Positions 60,441-64,000 of a DNA stretch of 64,000 bases are shown here, in pieces. A program made the translations under genes and the position numbers. Source of the DNA: Alphaproteobacteria bacterium UBA6324. Its GTDB lineage: Bacteria > Pseudomonadota > Alphaproteobacteria > CAAGCB01 > CAG-977. The DNA lies in contig DJSW01000020.1 of the NCBI GenBank assembly GCA_002439085.1, positions 1 to 64,000 of the forward strand, read 5' to 3'. Position 1 is the stretch's first letter, and each line of letters begins with the position of its first letter. The notes beneath the pieces are model-generated. The model was not told where the DNA came from. It made no database searches and saw only the letters and a list, made by a program, of their open reading frames with translations.

Positions 60441-62300
60441 ATGTCGGAAGAAAAAATGCAATTCCAAGCCGAAGTCGGCAAAATTTTGGATATTGTCGTC
60501 AACGCCCTTTATTCGGACACTGACATCTTTTTGCGCGAACTGATTTCCAACGCGTCGGACGCGTGCGACAAATTGCGCTATGCCGCGATCATGAAACCCG
60601 ATATCGCCAAAGGCGACGGCGAATTCAAAATCGACATCACTCCTGACAAAGACGCGCACACGCTGACGATCGCGGACAACGGCATCGGCATGAACAAACA
60701 GGATCTGATCAAGGATCTGGGGTCGATCGGGCGTTCCGGTTCGGCCGAGTTTTTGAACAACCTGACGGGCGACAAGCAAAAGGACGCCACCATCATCGGC
60801 CAGTTCGGCGTCGGATTCTATTCCGCTTTCATGGTCGCGGAAAAGGTCGAAGTCCGTTCCCGCAAAGCCGGTGAAGAGGAAGGATGGCTGTGGACTTCGA
60901 CGGGCAAGGGCGCGTTCACCGTCGCCGAGGAAAAGGATGTTTCCCGCGGCACGAAAATCACGCTGTACTTGAAACCCGACGCGTACCAATACGCCGAAGC
61001 GTCCGAAGTCCGCCGCATCGTGCGCCAGTTTTCCGACCACATCTCTTTCCCCGTCGTCATGCACTATATGGGCGAAACGGAAACGGTGAACATGGCCAGC
61101 GCGTTATGGACGCGCAACAAAGCCGACATCACCGCGGCGCAGTACAATGATTTCTACCGCCATATTTCCCACGCGTTCGACGATCCGTGGGACATTTTGC
61201 ATTACAAAGCCGAAGGCACGATCGAATACACCGCGCTGATGTTCATTCCGACAAAAACGCCGTTCGACATTTTCCAGCCCAACCGCAACGCGCAGATCAA
61301 GCTGTACATCAACCGCGTTTTCATCACCGACCAAGTGCCGGATATGTTGCCGAACTATCTGCGTTTCGTGCAGGGCGTCATCGACACGAAAGAACTGCCG
61401 CTGAATGTTTCACGTGAAATGCTGCAAAGAACCCCCGTTCTGGCGAAAATCAAAACGGGCGTCGTCCGCCGCATTTTGAACGAATTGAAAAAACGTTCCG
61501 AAAACGAGCAGGATTACCTGAAATTCTGGGACGCTTTCGGCGCCGTTTTGAAAGAGGGCATCTTTGAAGATCCGGAAAACCGCGAAGAAATCGCCGGATT
61601 GTGCCGTTTTTATTCGACGAACGGCGACGGATTGACGACGCTGGACGATTACGTTTCCCGCATGAAAGACGGGCAAAAGAGCATTTACTACATTACGGGC
61701 GACGATCTGGCCGTTCTGCGCAACAATCCGCAGCTGGAGGGGTTTGCCGCGCGCGGGGTTGAAGTGTTGCTGCTGGTCGATCCGATTGATGAATTTTGGC
61801 CGCAGGGGCTGACGCAGTACAAGGAAAAGACGATCAAGGCCGTCAACGCCGGCGCGCAGGAATTGGAAACGTTGGCGGTCACGGACGATTCGGGCAAGGC
61901 GGAAAAAGCGCCGCAGTCCGATTTGGACGCGCTGATGAAATTTATGAAAGACATCGTCGGCGATGAAGTCAAAGAAGTGCGCACGACCGAACGTCTGACA
62001 AAAAGTCCCGTCGCGCTGTCAACCGGCGACGGCGAGGCGTCCATTCATCTGGAACGCCTGATGCGTCAACACAACCAACCGTCGCTGTACGTCAGCAACC
62101 GCTATTTCGATATCAACCCGCGCCACCCGTTGATTAAAAAACTGGCGGCGAAAGTCGCGGCGGGCGACACCGGCGACACGAACAAAGCGTTGGTGCAGGT
62201 GCTGTTTGATCAGGCCAAAATCATCGAAGGCGAACCGATCAAGGATCCCGCGGCGTTTTCGCAGCGCGTGACGGATTTCATGATGCTGTCCGTCAACTGA
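60441..62300 (+). CDS. htpG: Chaperone HtpG (Hsp90)
   Basis: 619 residues; SD AGGAGG 5-6 nt upstream. N-terminal GHKL ATPase (LFLRELISNASDACDKLR-like, DNGIGM, GQFGVGFYSAFMVA), middle and C-terminal dimerisation domains complete. ATP-dependent chaperone. Divergent from the helicase. Confidence 0.97.
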   Translation: MSEEKMQFQAEVGKILDIVVNALYSDTDIFLRELISNASDACDKLRYAAIMKPDIAKGDGEFKIDITPDKDAHTLTIADNGIGMNKQDLIKDLGSIGRSGSAEFLNNLTGDKQKDATIIGQFGVGFYSAFMVAEKVEVRSRKAGEEEGWLWTSTGKGAFTVAEEKDVSRGTKITLYLKPDAYQYAEASEVRRIVRQFSDHISFPVVMHYMGETETVNMASALWTRNKADITAAQYNDFYRHISHAFDDPWDILHYKAEGTIEYTALMFIPTKTPFDIFQPNRNAQIKLYINRVFITDQVPDMLPNYLRFVQGVIDTKELPLNVSREMLQRTPVLAKIKTGVVRRILNELKKRSENEQDYLKFWDAFGAVLKEGIFEDPENREEIAGLCRFYSTNGDGLTTLDDYVSRMKDGQKSIYYITGDDLAVLRNNPQLEGFAARGVEVLLLVDPIDEFWPQGLTQYKEKTIKAVNAGAQELETLAVTDDSGKAEKAPQSDLDALMKFMKDIVGDEVKEVRTTERLTKSPVALSTGDGEASIHLERLMRQHNQPSLYVSNRYFDINPRHPLIKKLAAKVAAGDTGDTNKALVQVLFDQAKIIEGEPIKDPAAFSQRVTDFMMLSVN

Positions 62301-62318
62301 CCCTTTTTAAACGCAAAG

Positions 62319-62353
62319 AAAAAACCGCCGCGGAAAACAAGGCGGTTTTTTTT
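62319..62353 (+). terminator. Terminator of htpG
   Basis: AAAACCGCC (62321-62329) and GGCGGTTTT (62341-62349), then more T. Confidence 0.85.
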
Positions 62354-62385
62354 GTGTCCGGATAGTTTCGTCCGTTTTTTTGTGT

Positions 62386-62415
62386 AAAAAAAAGGGGTTG
62401 CCCGAAAGCAACCCC
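62386..62415 (-). terminator. Terminator of the YjfB-like gene
   Basis: On the minus strand GGGGTTGC and GCAACCCC form an 8-bp stem followed by eight T. Confidence 0.85.
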
Positions 62416-62438
62416 GAAAAGGAAACAAGGAGAACGTT

Positions 62439-62630
62439 TCAAACGAGAATGTCGAGCATTGCGCCCCGACCGTCTGCACTGGCAGCAGCGGATTGTGTCG
62501 CTTCTGTAAGGAGGGTGGTCACGGCCTGTTGCTGTTCCGCCGCGCTCTTTGTCGCCGCCATCGCCATAGAGGCGCGCAGCATCTGCGCCTGCATCGCAAC
62601 AATCTGTTCCGCAACATCAGAAACGTACAT
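62439..62630 (-). CDS. YjfB-like small helical protein
   Basis: 63 residues from the ATG at 62630 (GAGGA 5 nt upstream; a TTG at 62645 is less likely). Helical, Ala- and Gln-rich: YVSDVAEQIVAMQAQMLRAS then QQAVTTLLTEATQ, ending in GRGAMLDILV. This resembles the YjfB family (PF14070) linked to motility genes, but no motility genes are nearby. It has its own strong terminator, suggesting a well-expressed monocistronic mRNA. Confidence 0.6.
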   Translation of the reverse strand: MYVSDVAEQIVAMQAQMLRASMAMAATKSAAEQQQAVTTLLTEATQSAAASADGRGAMLDILV

Positions 62631-62852
62631 AAGATCCTCGCTCAAATTTCCTTATATCCGTTTTTTATTATACCGTTTTTTGGCGGATAATCAACCAAAA
62701 TCGGAAAAATCGGCAACCTGTTCAAAACAATAAGATTTTTGGAATAATTCAAAAATTCGACATCCGGAAGGCAAAAAATTTTTCATTTTTTTCGTAAGAA
62801 AAGTTTCGCCGCTCCGTTTAACGAATCAAGAACGACCGAAAGGAGAACCGAT

Positions 62853-63788
62853 ATGAATAGGAATTTAAAAGCCTCTGCCGTTGCAGCCGCCGCTTTACTT
62901 TTCTGCTTTGGCGCGCCCGCGAACGCCGCCCCGAAAGCGTTTCGTTACAGCACGACGGTTGAAAAGGAACGGCCGGAATTGAACGAAGAAACAAAACGTT
63001 TGATCAAAGCTTACCGTCAAAACCCGACCGATGAAAACAGGGCGGCGTTGAAAAGACAGGTTGAAATCAACTATGACAACGTGATCGCCCGTAAAAAGGC
63101 TAAGTTGGAGGAATTGAAACGCACGGCGCGCCACGAATCCAAAATCCGCGAAATGGAAGAAATCGTCGCCGAGGTCGTCAAAGACCGCGACAACCGCGTT
63201 GAGCAAAGTATGCGCCGGTTTACCGATCCCCGCTTGCGCCCCGGCGCGCGGGAAACGACGGACGGATTCCTGCCCGTTTTGGGGGCGGCGCAAAACGTCG
63301 ATATCGCCTATACCCCCGTGACAAACGCGCAATATCTCGCTTTTTTGCGGGAAAAGGGAAAAGACGTTTCCGGTTATGACGGTCGTCCGAACCATCCGGC
63401 CGTGAATGTGTCCTATAACGACGCCGTCGCTTATGCCGCGTGGATGACGGACAAGGACGGCAAAGCGGCTTATCGTCTGCCGACCGAACGGGAATGGGAA
63501 ATGGCCGCCGGACATATGCCTAAAGACGCCGATTTCAACAACGGCGTTCAAACCGGCACATCCGCCGTTGACGCCTATAAAACGACTTTGTCCGCCAGCG
63601 GCGCGGTCGATATGTGGGGAAATTGCTGGGAATGGACTTCAACGGTCAAGGAAAACGGCCAAAAAGCCGTCAAAGGCGGATCGTTCGATTCTCCGCGCAT
63701 GAAATGCCGGACGGAGGAACGCGACGAATCCCGTAATCCCGCCAACGGATACAACAATGTTTGCTTTCGCCTGATCCGTGAAAAGTAA
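62853..63788 (+). CDS. Exported FGE-sulfatase (formylglycine-generating enzyme-like) domain protein
   Basis: 311 residues; SD AAAGGAG. Signal peptide to ~26 (FGAPANA). A coiled-coil-like charged segment (~40-120; AKLEELKRTARHESKIREMEE) precedes an FGE-type domain: NHPAVNVSYNDAVAYAAWM, YRLPTEREWEMAA, DMWGNCWEWTS, VKGGSFDSP. True FGE activates sulfatases through Cys oxidation; many such domains have other roles and lack the catalytic Cys pair. No sulfatase is adjacent. It lies ahead of another exported protein. Confidence 0.85.
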   Translation: MNRNLKASAVAAAALLFCFGAPANAAPKAFRYSTTVEKERPELNEETKRLIKAYRQNPTDENRAALKRQVEINYDNVIARKKAKLEELKRTARHESKIREMEEIVAEVVKDRDNRVEQSMRRFTDPRLRPGARETTDGFLPVLGAAQNVDIAYTPVTNAQYLAFLREKGKDVSGYDGRPNHPAVNVSYNDAVAYAAWMTDKDGKAAYRLPTEREWEMAAGHMPKDADFNNGVQTGTSAVDAYKTTLSASGAVDMWGNCWEWTSTVKENGQKAVKGGSFDSPRMKCRTEERDESRNPANGYNNVCFRLIREK

Positions 63789-63811
63789 ACTTTTTGAAAA
63801 GGAGAAAAAAC

Positions 63812-64000
63812 ATGAATAAATTATTCGCTTTTGTCTTGTCCGGCTTGTTAATCGCCGGATGCGCCGCCCCCGCCTGTGCCGAAACCGGAACAAACGCCGA
63901 TGCGGCCGCCGTCACCGTCAAAGCCGACGGATTGAAAAACGGCCTGAAAGAAGGGTTGAAAGACGGTTATAAAAAGGAACAGCCCGACGGAATGAAAGAA
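63812..64000 (+). CDS. Lipoprotein, truncated at the window end
   Basis: 63 codons visible, open at the right edge. SD AAAAGGAG 5 nt upstream. Lipoprotein signal MNKLFAFVLSGLLIAGC (lipobox IAGC). The visible mature part is charged and Lys/Gly-rich (LKNGLKEGLKDGYKKEQ), suggesting a short repeated G-L-K motif. It follows the FGE-domain gene by 23 nt and is probably in the same operon. Family unknown. Confidence 0.7.
   Translation, partial: MNKLFAFVLSGLLIAGCAAPACAETGTNADAAAVTVKADGLKNGLKEGLKDGYKKEQPDGMKE

Overview
The window reads as an alphaproteobacterial chromosome from an anaerobic or microaerobic, probably host-associated lineage. Alphaproteobacterial markers are the run maf-aroE-coaE-dnaQ next to secB, a Tim44-domain gene and mltA; the SUV3-like helicase / S4-domain / ferredoxin trio; rluD divergent from a DUF6476-type gene; and a perfect alphaproteobacterial RpoH -10 before dnaK. 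A flavin reductase-rubredoxin fusion, a clostridial-type 2[4Fe-4S] ferredoxin and an iron-type alcohol dehydrogenase point to low-oxygen life. No rRNA, tRNA, CRISPR array or insertion sequence was seen.

Layout. 0-7 kb: surface polysaccharide genes (a partial GT2, an LTA-synthase-like sulfatase-fold protein, two GT-C-like membrane proteins) and a MazG-like pair. 7-17 kb: RNA and cell-wall genes (thpR, an mpl-ldcA-U32 operon that looks like murein recycling, a Slt-type transglycosylase, a class A PBP). 17-22.7 kb: a six-gene Mla/MCE lipid-transport operon headed by a DUF2333 gene and a Bax-like gene. 22.8-26 kb: dnaK-dnaJ. 26-29 kb: a small XRE-controlled low-GC patch, an acetyltransferase and lipoproteins. 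29-31.7 kb: dapB-alr and the rubredoxin fusion. 31.7-34.8 kb: an accessory island with two paralogous Cys-rich exported proteins, each behind a long structured leader RNA, flanking an Abi_2/HEPN gene that has its own short RNA hairpin gene in front. 34.8-44.1 kb: mnmG/mnmE through maf. 44.08-44.51 kb: a candidate oriC. 44.5-53.7 kb: rho, a frameshifted metallopeptidase-like gene, rpmJ, rluD, a LysR-controlled aldo/keto reductase locus and an alcohol dehydrogenase. 53.7-57.1 kb: a BcgI-like restriction-modification pair behind another structured leader ending in a terminator. 57-64 kb: ferredoxin, S4 protein, helicase, htpG, a YjfB-like protein, an FGE-domain protein and a partial lipoprotein.

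The strongest new signals are (1) the long leader RNA shared by the two Cys-rich genes, with covarying helices and an intrinsic terminator just before the ribosome-binding site; (2) a similarly built leader before the BcgI-like genes; (3) the Abi/HEPN gene preceded by its own promoter and a roughly 50-nt terminated hairpin RNA, an AbiF-like arrangement; (4) the shared C-terminal motif SADGCCCMPN, plus a deletion scar of a third copy at 47.4 kb; and (5) the maf-rho intergenic region as a likely replication origin.
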